A stretch of DNA of 64,000 nt, taken from NCBI GenBank assembly GCA_030148065.1, contig JASBUC010000057.1:1-64000 (forward strand), in the 5' to 3' direction. Below are positions 17,792 to 26,415 of this stretch, one piece after another. Position numbers and translations under genes: made by a program. The number at the start of each line of letters is the position of its first letter. The first letter of the stretch is position 1. Below the pieces are notes generated by a model that was not told the DNA's origin, did no database searches, and worked only from the letters and a program-made list of their open reading frames with translations. Source of the stretch: Legionellaceae bacterium. GTDB lineage: Bacteria > Pseudomonadota > Gammaproteobacteria > Legionellales > Legionellaceae.

Positions 17792-18927
17792 TAGGTCACC
17801 TTTTGCCGTTGGTTATAAAATTTTGACAGATAGCGTCCACTTTCAATAATTATTTTTAATTCAGCAACAAAGTCGTCAAGATCAGATTTAGATAAATAAA
17901 GTGGGTTAACACATACTCTGATAAGATTTGGTGCCCTATAATCACAGATATAACCTGACGCAATTAAAGAACGAGAAATCCCATAAGCACTATTATGACA
18001 GAAGGCAATATGCCCACCTCGTTTGATAGGTGCAAATACATCGACTTCCATTTGCTGCAAGGCTCTTATAACACGTTCACTATAAATATTTGCTTTATCA
18101 TAGAGTTTCTGAATAAGATCCCTATCAAACAAAGACAACGAAGCCTGAAGAGCCTTTAAACTAAAAACATAAGGTGTCCCACCCATAAATTTGTTAATAC
18201 CAGTGGATTGATACCGACGTTTAAATGAAAATGGCTCATCATGTCCCAACCATCCCTGTATGGGCGATTTCATCTGATTGAAATGTTTCTTATTCGCATA
18301 GATAAATGCTGGACTACCTGGACCACCACTTAAGTATTTATAAGTACAGCCTACAGCAAAATCAACATCACACTCTGATAAAGACAGCGGCACAATGCCC
18401 GTACTATGGCAAAGATCCCATACAACTAAAATACCCAGGTTGTGTGCTTTTTCCGTAAGTAATTTCATATCAAACAATGAAGAATCCCTGTAGCTAACAT
18501 GTGTAAGCATTAATACGCTCACCTCGTGTGATAAGTTGTCAATTACTGATTCTCTAGCGACTACCTTAAGCTTACTTAAGCCATCTGCTATATACAGATC
18601 GGCTGGAAAATTATCATCGGTTGTTAAAATAATATTTCGATTGGATTGCAAATTAATCGCTGCATAAAGAACCTTATATAAGTTAGTTATGGTGCTTTCA
18701 CAAATAATAACTTCACTTTCATCTGCCCCAATGAGCTCTGAAACTTTTTTACCTAAGGAATGAGGCAAGGTCAACCAATCACTATTATTCCAGGCAGCAA
18801 CCCCATACAAAGAAAATTCTTTCGATGCTTCCCTTAAATAATCACATGTTACTTTGGGACTTGGACCTAAAGAATGACCACAAAGATAATGACTGTCAGT
18901 TGGCAAATTAAAACTATGCTTTATCAT
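17791..18927 (-). CDS. kynU: Kynureninase
   Basis: 378 residues, a PLP-dependent fold-type I hydrolase somewhat shorter than typical kynureninases (about 410-420). It cleaves L-kynurenine to anthranilate and L-alanine. The PLP lysine is K197 in GCTYKYLSGGPGSPAF, the signature of the family, and the PLP-binding Asp-His pair is in VVWDLCHSTG. It lies between the ABC permease (14-base overlap) and trpD (1-base overlap), so it is coupled to tryptophan synthesis and not to a catabolic kyn pathway; no kynA, kynB or anthranilate-degradation gene is near. It probably feeds TrpD with anthranilate. Confidence 0.94.
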   Translation of the reverse strand: MIKHSFNLPTDSHYLCGHSLGPSPKVTCDYLREASKEFSLYGVAAWNNSDWLTLPHSLGKKVSELIGADESEVIICESTITNLYKVLYAAINLQSNRNIILTTDDNFPADLYIADGLSKLKVVARESVIDNLSHEVSVLMLTHVSYRDSSLFDMKLLTEKAHNLGILVVWDLCHSTGIVPLSLSECDVDFAVGCTYKYLSGGPGSPAFIYANKKHFNQMKSPIQGWLGHDEPFSFKRRYQSTGINKFMGGTPYVFSLKALQASLSLFDRDLIQKLYDKANIYSERVIRALQQMEVDVFAPIKRGGHIAFCHNSAYGISRSLIASGYICDYRAPNLIRVCVNPLYLSKSDLDDFVAELKIIIESGRYLSKFYNQRQKVT

Positions 18928-19747
18928 ATTGATCCCCTTTTTTTACTACTAAAACGGCCAAGATAATGCTGCCAGTGAAGAACTTCAAATCTGATGGAGA
19001 AAGCCCTAATAATAGAACAATCCCTTCTATTTGCTGATAAACGAGGGCTCCCACCAAAGGTGACAATAGCTGCCTTGTAATTGTTTCTGTACCAACTATG
19101 CGCTCCCCTAACATTAAACTAGCCAAACCATGTATGACGATACCAACACCCATTCCGACATCGACATACCCTTGTAAGGAAACTATTAGAGAACCGCTTA
19201 AAGCATAGAGTGCCCCAGATAGGAAAAAGCCAAAGCTGACATATTTTTTTGTATCAATTTTCTGGTGATTAGCAAACGCCAAATTTAGACCTATTACTCT
19301 AAATCGAAGTCCAATCTCGGTTCTTAAAAACAATGAAAACAGAATCAAACAGAATCCCATAATACTAAAGAGCAATAGGATCCCCGGTTGACTGACACCA
19401 GTTGCATACAGTGAAAGATTTGGCTTTCCCATAACACGAAGATTGATGCTATATGCCATTGTGCTAACAATAATGCCAGCTAAAATACTATTTAAGGAAA
19501 ACCTTAATATTAATTTAGCTGTAACTAAACTTAATATTCCTCCACAAAGAACGGCGATAAAAATAGCAAGATAATCTGGTAGCCCACTTATTAACAATGA
19601 TCCATAAATGGCGCCACCTAACGGGTAAGCCCCCTCAACAGTCAAATCAGCAAGATCTATTAGACGAAAAGTAATCATTATTCCAAAAGCAATAAGGGCT
19701 AAGATTAATCCCTGTGTAAGACCTGCCATGAATAAACTAACATCCAT
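18914..19747 (-). CDS. ABC transporter permease, TrpY-like
   Basis: About 277 residues with eight or nine hydrophobic segments, of the BPD-type permease family that pairs with the ABC_sub_bind class of binding protein. The ATG at 19747 is preferred: GGGAG lies six bases before it. An upstream ATG at 19774 would add nine residues. A permease signature-like loop GIVIHGLASLMLGERIVG lies near residue 215. It overlaps the ATPase gene (11 bases with the chosen start) and kynU (14 bases), so it is part of the operon. The substrate is probably kynurenine, tryptophan or anthranilate, inferred only from position. Confidence 0.85.
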   Translation of the reverse strand: MDVSLFMAGLTQGLILALIAFGIMITFRLIDLADLTVEGAYPLGGAIYGSLLISGLPDYLAIFIAVLCGGILSLVTAKLILRFSLNSILAGIIVSTMAYSINLRVMGKPNLSLYATGVSQPGILLLFSIMGFCLILFSLFLRTEIGLRFRVIGLNLAFANHQKIDTKKYVSFGFFLSGALYALSGSLIVSLQGYVDVGMGVGIVIHGLASLMLGERIVGTETITRQLLSPLVGALVYQQIEGIVLLLGLSPSDLKFFTGSIILAVLVVKKGDQYDKA

Positions 19748-20459
19748 GGCAAGCTCCCATTTCTGCAACGCCATAAACCAAATCCATAAGTTTCTTGCGA
19801 TTCAATTCTTTTTTATCATCTCGATTTAAATCACACACAATCTTTCCATGACTCATAATGACTAACCGATTGCCAAATGTTAGCGCCTCATCAAACTTAT
19901 GCGTAATCATTACAGTTGTTAGTTCACGTTCAATTATTTGATTTGCACTATAAGCCATTAATCGTTTTTGCATACTGATATCAAGTGCAGAGGTGTGTTC
20001 ATCGAGTACTAATATTGGCTTATCACTGTTCATTGCCATTAAGGTTGCTAACATTTGACGTTGCCCACCTGAGAGCGAAGAGACAGGCTTATATAACTCA
20101 TGTTCTAAGTTACAATTTAAGCCCATTAATAGTGCTTTAGCTTTTTGATGATATCGTTTGTAGCTTTTAAAACTAGCATTACTTATTTTACTAAGAGCTA
20201 AGTTTTCGAGAATGCTCATCTCTGAAACAACGCCCAAATTTATGTCTTGTACGACCTTAGCAACCTTTCCTGTGATAGATATCGAACCCTTATTTGGCAT
20301 AATTTCCCCACTGATCATTTTAAGTAATGTAGATTTCCCACAACCATTAGCACCCATGACTATACAGAAATCTCTTTTTCTAATTGAAAGTGAGACATCA
20401 TTAAGGCTTTTTGTTTTCTTGTTTTTATATGAAAAGGATATGTTTTTTAATTCAATCAT
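19737..20459 (-). CDS. ABC transporter ATP-binding protein, TrpZ-like
   Basis: 240 residues, a single nucleotide-binding domain that powers the importer. Walker A GANGCGKST is near residue 36-44, the signature LSGGQRQMLATL near 133, Walker B PILVLDEHTSALD near 155 and the switch His in MITHKFDEA near 187. It overlaps the binding-protein gene by 8 bases. The arrangement binding protein, ATPase, permease is the same set as the tryptophan-linked TrpXYZ systems of Firmicutes, though gene order differs. Confidence 0.9.
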   Translation of the reverse strand: MIELKNISFSYKNKKTKSLNDVSLSIRKRDFCIVMGANGCGKSTLLKMISGEIMPNKGSISITGKVAKVVQDINLGVVSEMSILENLALSKISNASFKSYKRYHQKAKALLMGLNCNLEHELYKPVSSLSGGQRQMLATLMAMNSDKPILVLDEHTSALDISMQKRLMAYSANQIIERELTTVMITHKFDEALTFGNRLVIMSHGKIVCDLNRDDKKELNRKKLMDLVYGVAEMGACHGC

Positions 20460-21429
20460 GGCTCACCTCTACAAACCCCGTAGGTATGTGCAGAGCTAGC
20501 TCTTTAGCAAGAATGCGATTTATCACCCGGTGTACGTCTTTGCTGTGCGGGTATCGTGGTGTTAGATCACTAACCTTGCTTCCTTGCAAAGCCTTAGACA
20601 TTAACCTTCCAGCACTGAACCCAACTTTTTCGTAATCAACGCTAATGCTTGCTAGGGCCAGTCCTTTTTCAACAGCATCGCTTTCTACGTTAAAAATAGG
20701 AATACCCATCTTTTTAGCAATTGCCGATATTGCGGGAAGAGACGGTTGAATTGGTCCGCTAGCACCAACATATAGAAAGTCAACTTTACGTTTTAACATT
20801 TCCATTCTCAAAGGAATATCACGTGCTTCATCAACAGGAACAGCTAAAACAGTCATATTAAAACGATGAGTCACTCTTTCCATTTCCCGTACTAGAGCTA
20901 AATCATTGCTCTCACTTGTTGCATAAATTAATCCAACGGTTTTAGCATTGGGAAGTAAGCGTTTGACCTCATTAAAGAACAATTGCAAGTTTTGGCTATC
21001 CGAACTTCCTGACATGTTATTACTTGCTTTATATTTTTGTGGTATAAGCCCTGCTTCAACTGGGTTTGTAACAACCGTATAAATAAGGGGAATATGAGTA
21101 ACCATCCTATTAGCTGTCTCTGAAACAGGGGTCGTTAGAACAAGCATTGCTTTCGGATTTTTTGCTAACAATCCTAACAACATTTGAGGTATTAAAGTCT
21201 GTGAAAAATTAACATCTGCTATTGTATAGCGAATCGTTTCACCCTCTATAAATCCATTTTTTTCCATTCCCTTTTTAAATCCTGCAATCGCTGCACTTAA
21301 TGAGGCGTGTGGCCCATAGTTTGCAATGGCAACTAGCGGCAAGCTCTCATCACCCGCTTTTTGCTCTCTTATTAAAATTAGTCCACCACACAGTATTAAT
21401 ACAACGATGAGTATTTTCAATTTACGCAT
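20452..21429 (-). CDS. ABC transporter substrate-binding protein, TrpX-like (ABC_sub_bind family)
   Basis: 325 residues. An N-terminal hydrophobic segment (about 5-20) acts as a signal anchor or signal peptide; no lipobox Cys is clear. The rest has the two-lobed periplasmic-binding fold of the ABC_sub_bind (PF04392) class: VAIANYGPHASLSAAIAGF near the start, GLIYATSESND near the hinge, and VEKGLALASISVDYEKVG near the end. This family includes the streptococcal tryptophan-linked TrpX. It is the first gene of the operon, with a very strong ribosome binding site (GGGAGGAG, about eight bases before the ATG). Predicted ligand is kynurenine or tryptophan, by context only. Confidence 0.85.
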   Translation of the reverse strand: MRKLKILIVVLILCGGLILIREQKAGDESLPLVAIANYGPHASLSAAIAGFKKGMEKNGFIEGETIRYTIADVNFSQTLIPQMLLGLLAKNPKAMLVLTTPVSETANRMVTHIPLIYTVVTNPVEAGLIPQKYKASNNMSGSSDSQNLQLFFNEVKRLLPNAKTVGLIYATSESNDLALVREMERVTHRFNMTVLAVPVDEARDIPLRMEMLKRKVDFLYVGASGPIQPSLPAISAIAKKMGIPIFNVESDAVEKGLALASISVDYEKVGFSAGRLMSKALQGSKVSDLTPRYPHSKDVHRVINRILAKELALHIPTGFVEVSHD

Positions 21430-21462
21430 TATTTACTCCTCCCTAAACCTAGAGATTTATCA

Positions 21463-21474
21463 GGTTCTCAAGAA
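21463..21474 (-). promoter_or_regulatory. Short inverted repeat near the start of the tryptophan operon
   Basis: GTTCT and AGAAC separated by two bases form a compact dyad about 35-45 bases upstream of the first gene's ATG, on the leader side. It could be an operator or a small hairpin. It does not match the E. coli TrpR operator core (CTAGT-N-ACTAG type). Evidence is the symmetry and position only. Confidence 0.3.
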
Positions 21475-21506
21475 CTTTGTGAGATAAGTCTTAAAATTGA
21501 ACTGAG

Positions 21507-21540
21507 CTATGCTGCAATGATTTAATGTCACTGTGCATAG
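21507..21540 (-). promoter_or_regulatory. Predicted leader hairpin upstream of the kynurenine-tryptophan operon
   Basis: On the minus strand CTATGC (21540-21535) pairs with GCATAG (21512-21507), and AGTGA pairs inside with TCATT around a CATTAAA loop. It lies about 80-110 bases before the first ATG. No run of Trp codons, T-box sequence or U-tract is seen, so classical attenuation is not supported. It may be an mRNA leader element or part of an operator. Confidence 0.35.
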
Positions 21541-21850
21541 CAAAAAAATAAACAACAATATTTAGTAAGGTGAAAGGCCAATCGGCCAGGGTGTGGTAAA
21601 AATTGTATTAGTGAAAAATGAGAACAACTTAGAGATTATAGGTGTCATGTTTGTATCCAGAAATATAAAACAAAAGGGCTTAAGCAATTATTATGATTGC
21701 CATCGCCAAGTTGTTTTTTCGCTTATATTTCTGATAAACATGATTGTTAAATTCATTTCAAAAGATTAACTACTTATGCTGACAACCTATCACAGTGCTT
21801 TGCTTAACGTCAACCTTTATAGTTGACATTTCTCCTTTGCAACCATGCTC
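21541..21850. other. Intergenic region between the tryptophan operon and the GIY-YIG gene
   Basis: No supported gene. A 40-codon open frame at 21647-21769 lacks a ribosome binding site. GGCCGATTGGCC at about 21577-21588 is a short dyad (GGCC-x4-GGCC). The operon promoter should lie here or in the adjoining leader, but I cannot place it confidently. Confidence 0.3.
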
Positions 21851-22204
21851 TTAATCATTTGATACTGGGATCTGATTAGGAATACTGTGGCACAGAAGCA
21901 CCTCGGGCATGTCAAAGTGCTTCAACAACAAATCGGGATCTTTTGCTAGATCCATTTTTTCTGCCCGAGAGAGCCTCTTTATACCTTTTTCTATCCTTAG
22001 AGCATCTCCTTTACCACTCAGTACTTGCCAACACCCAACCAAGTTTTTAGGTGGAAAACTTCTAGTGTATTTACTTTTTGAAGTACCACACAAGTGTTCT
22101 TGATAACGCCTTTCTGGGTTCGTTGTGTAACCTGCATAAAAACTACCATTTTGACATTCTATTAAGTAGACAAAATGATTTCCCTTAGCTCTCGTTGCTG
22201 CCAT
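21851..22204 (-). CDS. GIY-YIG nuclease-fold protein, UPF0213/YhbQ family
   Basis: 117 residues. The GIY-YIG core reads FVYLIECQNGSFYAGYTTN (about 11-29), followed by R and H residues in NPERRYQEHLCG and the conserved IEKGIKRLSRAEK. This is the length and layout of the YhbQ family of single-domain proteins, linked in E. coli to DNA damage and repair; a nuclease role is by family. GGGGGA precedes the ATG at a good distance. It follows the cupin gene on the same strand. Confidence 0.85.
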   Translation of the reverse strand: MAATRAKGNHFVYLIECQNGSFYAGYTTNPERRYQEHLCGTSKSKYTRSFPPKNLVGCWQVLSGKGDALRIEKGIKRLSRAEKMDLAKDPDLLLKHFDMPEVLLCHSIPNQIPVSND

Positions 22205-22251
22205 CAGCTCTCCCCCACTTAGTCCTTAAATGGCTATTCTTAAGCGAGCTA

Positions 22252-22647
22252 TTAAAGCTCCATCTCTTTGATAACCGGCTCTCTAATTCTATCGTTTTCA
22301 ATGTCTGAAATAGCATTACACTCTAAAAGACTAAAATCCTCAATTGCTTCCACGGAATGAGTTACATAAGGTGAAATGGCAATGGTTGAAGGCAAGTCCA
22401 CTATAACCTCATGAGAGATTTCTTCACCTACACGCCGGTAACTTAACTTAATTGCGCCAGATAGCAAGATAAAGATTTTAGGATTGGTATACTTTGATTT
22501 TCCTTGGTGGTAAGTATTGCCACTGATACTACCTTTTTTTCGAGTAATGTAGATGAAGTTTGCCGTCTCTCGAATTGAGAATGAAAGAGTCTGACCTCGC
22601 TCATCCTGTCCAACTGTAAAAAGGGGTTCTATTTTTACATCCATCAT
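22252..22647 (-). CDS. Small cupin-fold protein
   Basis: 131 residues with an alternating beta pattern typical of a single cupin domain of the sugar 3,4-ketoisomerase/epimerase-like (WxcM/FdtA) type: YITRKKGSISGNTYHQGKSK, then KIFILLSGAIKLSY, and AISPYVTHSVEAIEDFSLLE. The first segment carries a His and a Lys where metal or sugar ligands sit. It overlaps the mnmC stop by one base, so it is co-transcribed. No sugar-nucleotide genes are near, so its substrate is open. Confidence 0.6.
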   Translation of the reverse strand: MMDVKIEPLFTVGQDERGQTLSFSIRETANFIYITRKKGSISGNTYHQGKSKYTNPKIFILLSGAIKLSYRRVGEEISHEVIVDLPSTIAISPYVTHSVEAIEDFSLLECNAISDIENDRIREPVIKEMEL

Positions 22648-24650
22648 TATGGTTTCCTATATTTTCCTCGAATGAGATCTCTAATTAAAAATCGTGCTGG
22701 TGAAAGAGCCTTTAATAATTCAGTTGAAGTTGCTTGTGGCTTGCCAAGCATTATGCTTGCAAGCAAATATGCGGAAAGAGGCGCATAAGTCAAACCATTG
22801 GAGCCAAGCCCAGTTAATACATAGAGATTTTGATGATAATTACCAGGCTCTGGTATAAATAATTTGGCATCTTTCGAAAGCTCATGATAGTTCTCAACAA
22901 AAGCTTCTTTGTTTGGAACAGCACCCAAAATTGGCACGTAATCAGGCGTTGTTGCCCGCACACTGACTCGACTCTCTAATGTTTCTGGCAACAAAGAAGA
23001 GCTAAGTCCTAGCAAACTCTCAAGACGTTCTAGGTTTTCAACATTCTTTGGTTTTTTTACGCGCTCACCAACCTCATAAGTAGCTCCCAGAGAGTGTAGA
23101 CCGTTTAGAGCTCGACTAAGGTAGCCCTCAGCACACACTGGGTAGGAAAGTCCCCTTGTCTGATCTAACTCAGGTAAATAAGTGATCTCTCCTGCAATAC
23201 CTTTAATTGGAAGAAATGCCGTCTCTTTAAAGCCATTTGCTTGGTGGCCGTTAGCAATCACTAAGGCATCAAATAATTTTCCATTAATTTCCCACTTACC
23301 ATCTCTCTTGCAAGGCTCTGCAATCATTTTTGAGGTTGTGACGTTTATGTCAAAGCTGACAAGCAGTCGCTGACAAAGTTTAGGGGGCTCTAGATCACCT
23401 GAGAGTGGAAAAAACAAAGCTCTAGTACTTTTATGTGATAATCCTCCAAGTTTGCTAAGTTCGTTTTCATCCAATAGTTGAACAAGTTCAGGATAAGCAC
23501 TCAAGAGTGGTGCTAACTTCTTAGTTAGCACTAACTCTTTCTCCTTTTGTAATAATTTCAGCATGCCATTTAGGCTTGTGACACCTAAAGACCTATAAAA
23601 GCGATGAGCAAAGAGATAAGCACTTAGTTGGTATTCAGACCAAGCATTTAAAAAGGGAGATAAGTTAACATGCAATAAACCTTGCTGATTACCGGATGCA
23701 TTTGATGCCACCTGTGGCTCTTTTTCGAAAACGTCTATTGAAAGGCCCTCCTTTGCTAGAAAGTATGCAAGGTGAGCACCTGATAACCCTGAGCCAATAA
23801 TTGCCACCGACTGAATACGTTTCCCCCCCGATTTTTTCAAGTACCAGGGAAGCTCAATCTTGCTGTTAAATTCCTTTTGAGGCTTTTGTAGATCTCGTGG
23901 TTGATGATACGTCCCAACCAACATCTCTCGCTTTTTAGCAAAACCTGGACGTTTTTCAAGGTTAAATCCAGCACTTTGCAAACCATCACGCACGACTCGT
24001 GCACAAGAATAAGTTGCAAAGCTTGTACCGTTTCTAGCGCAGAGTGTCATGCAGTGAATGAGCTCTTCACTCCAAAGGCTTGGATTTTTTTTTGGCGCAA
24101 AGCCATCTAGATAAAAGGCATCAACTTTTATCCCACCATAATGCGTATTAATATATTGATCATTGCTTGCAAGTAACGATTGAAAACCCTCAAGCGCATC
24201 ACCTATCCAAAGCCTAAGTTCGACATTGCCAAATGTAAGTTGGTGCCACCTCGGGGTTAGCACAGGATAAGCCTCTATTAATGGTTGATATTTATCAGCT
24301 AACTCTGGAAACAACTCTGCAACTTTTTCTAAGTCTTGTTTTACTAAAGGGTGCTTTTCAAAGGCATAGTAATAGAGGGTATTAGAGCCTCGAACTACAC
24401 TTTGCCAAAGCGCTTTACTCACTATAAAATTTAGACCTGAACCAAACCCCAGTTCTGCAATAATAAAGTCATTGTTCGTCTCTTTAAAACGCGCAGCTAA
24501 TTGATTGCCTTCTAAGAAGACGTGCTTAGACTCATTTACACCCGACTCTTTTGAGAAATAAACATCATCAAATAGAGTGGCAATTGGTAATCCTCGTTCA
24601 TCAAAGTGAATCTTTGCAGTTTCAACTGGCAAGAAGGGTTCTGACTTCAT
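22647..24650 (-). CDS. mnmC: Bifunctional tRNA mnm5s2U34 methyltransferase / FAD-dependent cmnm5s2U34 oxidoreductase
   Basis: 667 residues, the full fused length. It finishes the mnm5s2U modification at wobble position 34 of certain tRNAs: the FAD domain removes the carboxymethyl group and the SAM domain methylates the resulting amine. The N-terminal domain (1-about 250) has the SAM motif ELGFGSGLNF near 65 and LDGFAPKKNPSLW near 180. The C-terminal domain has the FAD motif AIIGSGLSGAHLAYFLAK near 280 and VLTGLGSNGLTYAPL near 615. It is the first gene of a mnmC-cupin pair and possibly the GIY-YIG gene. Confidence 0.95.
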   Translation of the reverse strand: MKSEPFLPVETAKIHFDERGLPIATLFDDVYFSKESGVNESKHVFLEGNQLAARFKETNNDFIIAELGFGSGLNFIVSKALWQSVVRGSNTLYYYAFEKHPLVKQDLEKVAELFPELADKYQPLIEAYPVLTPRWHQLTFGNVELRLWIGDALEGFQSLLASNDQYINTHYGGIKVDAFYLDGFAPKKNPSLWSEELIHCMTLCARNGTSFATYSCARVVRDGLQSAGFNLEKRPGFAKKREMLVGTYHQPRDLQKPQKEFNSKIELPWYLKKSGGKRIQSVAIIGSGLSGAHLAYFLAKEGLSIDVFEKEPQVASNASGNQQGLLHVNLSPFLNAWSEYQLSAYLFAHRFYRSLGVTSLNGMLKLLQKEKELVLTKKLAPLLSAYPELVQLLDENELSKLGGLSHKSTRALFFPLSGDLEPPKLCQRLLVSFDINVTTSKMIAEPCKRDGKWEINGKLFDALVIANGHQANGFKETAFLPIKGIAGEITYLPELDQTRGLSYPVCAEGYLSRALNGLHSLGATYEVGERVKKPKNVENLERLESLLGLSSSLLPETLESRVSVRATTPDYVPILGAVPNKEAFVENYHELSKDAKLFIPEPGNYHQNLYVLTGLGSNGLTYAPLSAYLLASIMLGKPQATSTELLKALSPARFLIRDLIRGKYRKP

Positions 24651-24791
24651 TTTTACAGGGTTTTAAAAAAAACAAAATAATACCGTTTACGGCTTGAATT
24701 TACTAATTTTTTCCGTATAATCCGTTTTGCGAGGTTGGACTTGCAATGTGTCATTCCATAAGGACGGTCGCGACACATCGACCGTCCTTAA

Positions 24792-26369
24792 TTATTTAGG
24801 GCTAATCTGTAGAGCACTGTCTTGCAGTAGTTTTTCTTCTTCTAGTCTGCGAACGTCTTCTAAACGTCGTTCTTCCCATATTTTTTCTGGCGTCAAAAAC
24901 TCTACTTGCTTTTCAAGAAATTTTTCGTCGAGTTTATCTAAGAATTCTTGGTTACTAAAGAGACTAACAAGTAACGAATCCAGTCGTAACTCCTCTAAGA
25001 TTGGCTGAAATGGAAAATAAAGATTAATGTAATCAGCAGACACGGTTAAATTGTCCTGATCAAACGCCCGAAACGTGCCCTCTCTTTCTAATTGTCGCGC
25101 CAAACGAAAGGATCGTGGATAGTTACTAACAGACGAATCCCCTGTTGATTCAAAAAATAAACCATACTTGAATTCTAACGTTTCAAAGCAAAGATGCATA
25201 ACCTTGGCAAACTCATTTAAGCCTTCAATTGGGTTTATTTCTCCTAATGAAATCTTATTTAAAATACTCAGTGCGGCCTTGGTGGTCTTCTTACCATTGC
25301 CTCGTTCAATAATACTATCTAAATCATTGACAATCTCAGGAAGCTCAACCACTTCGTTTAATAAATCTGATAGGTAGGTACCCTCTAAAAAGTCCCCCTC
25401 CGGTGATCCACCTTTTTTAGAGTCTTGTGTCTCTGCCTCCTTATTTTCTGATTTCAAATCCTCTGCCGTGTTAAAAAATATGCTGTTTGCAGCGCTAGTA
25501 TTGGTTGTTTTGCTCTCAGCAACTAAATTGTCAGAACTGCCATCTTCTTCCTCTTCTTCGTCTTCTTCGTCTTCTTCGTCTTGCCAAGAGAAGCTCTCTG
25601 CATTTACAACTGGAAGATTTGAAACGGTATTAAAGGCATTTTTAATTGAATCGAGTATACCTTTTCCTTCTGCAAGTTTCTTCTCATTGGCGACCGTTGC
25701 TGATTTGACATTGGTAATTAATGAGGAGTGACACCCTGCCGTGCCCCTTACGTCCTGCCCACTACCGTGCTGCTTATCCGTACCCTTTCTTCCATTTAGG
25801 TCAAAATACAACCTTTTTTTGTAAATAGCTATCATTAAATAGAAGAATAAATCGACTCGACGAGCGGCATGCTCACGAACAAGCTCTTCGACCAAGCCAA
25901 TTTTCTGGCAATAAAGTTCATCAACTTCGGCAAACAATCTCCGTTTTGTTTGCTCCAACTCTGCCCGTTTACTAGCCGGAAGCGCTTTATCCCCTAAGCG
26001 CCCTTTTAATTTTTTTAAGCGCTCACTTCGACTCTTGCACTCAAGCTCGAGGCTTGCCATCTTAGCTTGAATGAATTCATCTTTTTCATAAGGACTTCTT
26101 GGTGTCCCACGCCACGAACCAAAAAAAGTGTGCTCCACATACGGCGCTAGAGCATGACTTGCCATATTAAATAACTGTACTGCGCTATCAACTATGAAAC
26201 CATTGGGGGGTGCTTTTTGCTGTAGATAGAGAGAGGCTGTGACATTTTGCTCAAAAGTTGTTTTATCTCGTCTTAACGGCTTGTTTTTAGCAGGAACTTT
26301 TTTTTTGCTAGTGGTACTGTCTTGTTTTAGTGGTGCTGCTTTTTTCTGAGACTTCTTTTTAGGTGGCAT
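24792..26369 (-). CDS. Unknown protein with Lys-rich start, acidic tract and Glu-rich C-terminus; effector candidate
   Basis: 525 residues, no signal peptide or membrane segment. Residues 1-40 are strongly basic (PPKKKSQKK, SKKKVPAKNK) and resemble nuclear localisation signals. Residues about 95-170 form a charged coiled coil. A low-complexity acidic run of Asp/Glu codes from about 25548-25590. The last 30 residues are rich in Glu and Arg (WEERRLEDVRRLEEEKLL), similar to the Glu-block C-terminal signal of many Dot/Icm effectors. AGAGGA lies at a good distance before the ATG. I recognise no catalytic domain. Effector status is inference from these features. Confidence 0.55.
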   Translation of the reverse strand: MPPKKKSQKKAAPLKQDSTTSKKKVPAKNKPLRRDKTTFEQNVTASLYLQQKAPPNGFIVDSAVQLFNMASHALAPYVEHTFFGSWRGTPRSPYEKDEFIQAKMASLELECKSRSERLKKLKGRLGDKALPASKRAELEQTKRRLFAEVDELYCQKIGLVEELVREHAARRVDLFFYLMIAIYKKRLYFDLNGRKGTDKQHGSGQDVRGTAGCHSSLITNVKSATVANEKKLAEGKGILDSIKNAFNTVSNLPVVNAESFSWQDEEDEEDEEEEEDGSSDNLVAESKTTNTSAANSIFFNTAEDLKSENKEAETQDSKKGGSPEGDFLEGTYLSDLLNEVVELPEIVNDLDSIIERGNGKKTTKAALSILNKISLGEINPIEGLNEFAKVMHLCFETLEFKYGLFFESTGDSSVSNYPRSFRLARQLEREGTFRAFDQDNLTVSADYINLYFPFQPILEELRLDSLLVSLFSNQEFLDKLDEKFLEKQVEFLTPEKIWEERRLEDVRRLEEEKLLQDSALQISPK

Positions 26370-26415
26370 AAGGCACGTCCTCTGTGCAAATGAATACCGA
26401 AATCCTAACAGTTAA

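Noticed and set aside
21430-21600. T-box or classical trp attenuator in the operon leader
   Set aside because: No T-box consensus, no tandem Trp codons and no hairpin followed by a U-run were found.
21647-21769. 40-codon open frame upstream of the tryptophan operon, considered as a leader peptide
   Set aside because: It is on the opposite strand to the operon, lacks a ribosome binding site and has no Trp codons.
25468-25731. Plus-strand open frame with a long serine run
   Set aside because: It is the reverse reading of the Asp/Glu tract in the minus-strand gene at 24792-26369.
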